From NCBI GenBank assembly GCA_019424645.1, contig JAHYZB010000014.1, positions 11,990-26,243 of the forward strand: DNA of 14,254 bases, given 5' to 3'. This DNA is from Oxalobacter formigenes (lineage in GTDB: Bacteria; Pseudomonadota; Gammaproteobacteria; Burkholderiales; Burkholderiaceae_D). The notes under the pieces are model-generated. The model was not told where the DNA came from, made no database searches, and saw nothing but the letters and a program-made list of their open reading frames with translations. This document shows positions 13,396 through 14,254 of this stretch, piece by piece. The position numbers and the translations under genes were made by a program. Every line of letters starts with the position of its first letter. The stretch's first letter is position 1.

Positions 13396-14254
13396 ATGGC
13401 TTCTCTGATTGAACAATATCTGGCTATTTTCGAAGGTTCGCCTTTCATGTATACGTCGGCGGCAGTCGGTCTGTTGATCGTTTTATCGGCGATTCTGAAC
13501 CTTATCGTCAAGAAAATATTGCTGCGACTGGTCAACCGGGCGCTGCGTTTGACGCCAGCGGCCAATATTGGAGACAACCTGATTGAAAAAGTCATTGCCC
13601 GGCTTGCCAATGTTGTTCCGGCACTCATATTTACGAGAGGGGTTTTCTGGATTCCGCATTTGCCTGAAGGTCTCGCGTCGTTCATCCGGAACGTGGCGGC
13701 GGCTTTTATTATCCTGACTTTTGCGATGGCTATCGCAGCAGCGTTGAACGTCGTGCTGGCAATTTATGATCAGCGTCCGGATTCAGCCAACAGGCCTATC
13801 AAAGGGTATATCCAGTTATTGAAACTGGGTTTTTATCTGATTGCCGTCATTCTGATGATTGCAACACTGATCGACAAATCACCGATCCTGCTTTTGTCCG
13901 GCCTGGGTGCCATGGCAGCTGTCCTGATGCTGGTTTTTCAGGATACGCTTCTCTCACTGGTGGCCAGTATCCAGATTTCTGCCAACGGGATGGTCAGGGT
14001 AGGTGATTGGATCGAAATGCCCAATCAGAATGCGGACGGGGATGTGATCGATATTGCCTTGCATACCGTTACGATCCAGAACTTCGACAGGACGATCACG
14101 ACGTTGCCTACCCGGAAGCTGATTACCGATTCTTTCAAGAACTGGCGCGGCATGCAGGAATCAGGTGGGCGCCGGATCAAGCGTTCCATCTATATTGACC
14201 AGTCCAGTATTCACTTCATGACAGATGAGGAAATGCAGCGTGTTCATCGTATGC
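13396..14254 (+). CDS. ybdG: YbdG/MscM-type mechanosensitive channel (5' part, runs off the window)
   Basis: The first 286 codons of a MscS-superfamily inner membrane channel of about 410 aa in E. coli YbdG. Hydrophobic segments lie near residues 19-38, 95-118 and 134-154, followed by the pore-lining helix and its junction, SGLGAMAAVLMLVFQDTLL (about 174-192), then SANGMVRVGDWIEMPNQNADG, TITTLPTRKLITDSFKNW and ESGGRRIKRSIYID. These blocks are the YbdG signature, including the Asn-rich insertion that sets it apart from MscS. Such channels open under membrane tension during osmotic downshift. ATG 13396 has AGGG five to eight bases upstream; an earlier ATG at 13373 is out of frame and closes at once. 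The C-terminal domain is outside the window. Confidence 0.93.
   Translation, partial: MASLIEQYLAIFEGSPFMYTSAAVGLLIVLSAILNLIVKKILLRLVNRALRLTPAANIGDNLIEKVIARLANVVPALIFTRGVFWIPHLPEGLASFIRNVAAAFIILTFAMAIAAALNVVLAIYDQRPDSANRPIKGYIQLLKLGFYLIAVILMIATLIDKSPILLLSGLGAMAAVLMLVFQDTLLSLVASIQISANGMVRVGDWIEMPNQNADGDVIDIALHTVTIQNFDRTITTLPTRKLITDSFKNWRGMQESGGRRIKRSIYIDQSSIHFMTDEEMQRVHRM

Noticed and set aside
13251..13685. 144-codon - strand ORF opposite the start of the channel gene
   Set aside because: Antisense shadow; the + strand frame carries the complete YbdG signature.

Overview
The window looks like chromosomal DNA of a betaproteobacterium of order Burkholderiales. The evidence is a classical betaproteobacterial trimeric porin (mature start QSNVTLYG, terminal Phe), an Enterobacteria/Burkholderiales-type PepD and a YbdG-type mechanosensitive channel, at roughly 50% GC. 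A relative of Oxalobacter would fit, but that is a guess from composition and gene style. There are no rRNA, tRNA, CRISPR or insertion-sequence signals.

Left part (1-7882): a tightly packed + strand operon. It starts with a promoter-like TTGACA, then a 53-codon leader ORF (114-275) that ends in a run of cysteine codons (CC-x3-CCCCC-stop), and a 219-base structured leader. Then come a NitT/TauT/SsuABC-type importer (ATPase, permease, periplasmic binding protein), a zinc-less MDR/quinone-oxidoreductase-like dehydrogenase, a PaaI-like hotdog thioesterase, a VOC/glyoxalase-like protein, an AMP-forming acyl-CoA ligase and a PepV-like M20 dipeptidase. Most junctions are ATGA or TAATG overlaps, implying translational coupling. 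The poly-Cys leader suggests cysteine-responsive attenuation, so the cargo may be an organosulfur compound that is imported, activated as a CoA ester and processed. The substrate cannot be read from sequence. The ligase/PepV junction looks like a scar: the dipeptidase lacks about 44 N-terminal residues of its family and its homology runs upstream of its ATG into the ligase frame.

Middle (7999-11741): a porin with a long terminator hairpin; two conserved-looking genes of unknown function (a membrane-anchored 174-aa protein and a 256-aa soluble protein) ending at a good terminator; then a short AT-rich region with two LexA (SOS) box-like operators over an extended -10 promoter. These directly precede a 32-codon gene for a small hydrophobic peptide. 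This is the layout of SOS-induced membrane peptide toxins such as TisB or DinQ, and I know of no description of this one. A 110-aa acidic unknown protein follows, ending at a strong shared terminator.

Right part: pepD on the - strand, convergent with the 110-aa gene, and divergently the 5' part of a ybdG/mscM-type channel gene that runs off the window.

The two things most worth following are the poly-Cys attenuator-type leader (1-494) and the LexA-controlled small membrane peptide (10922-11080).
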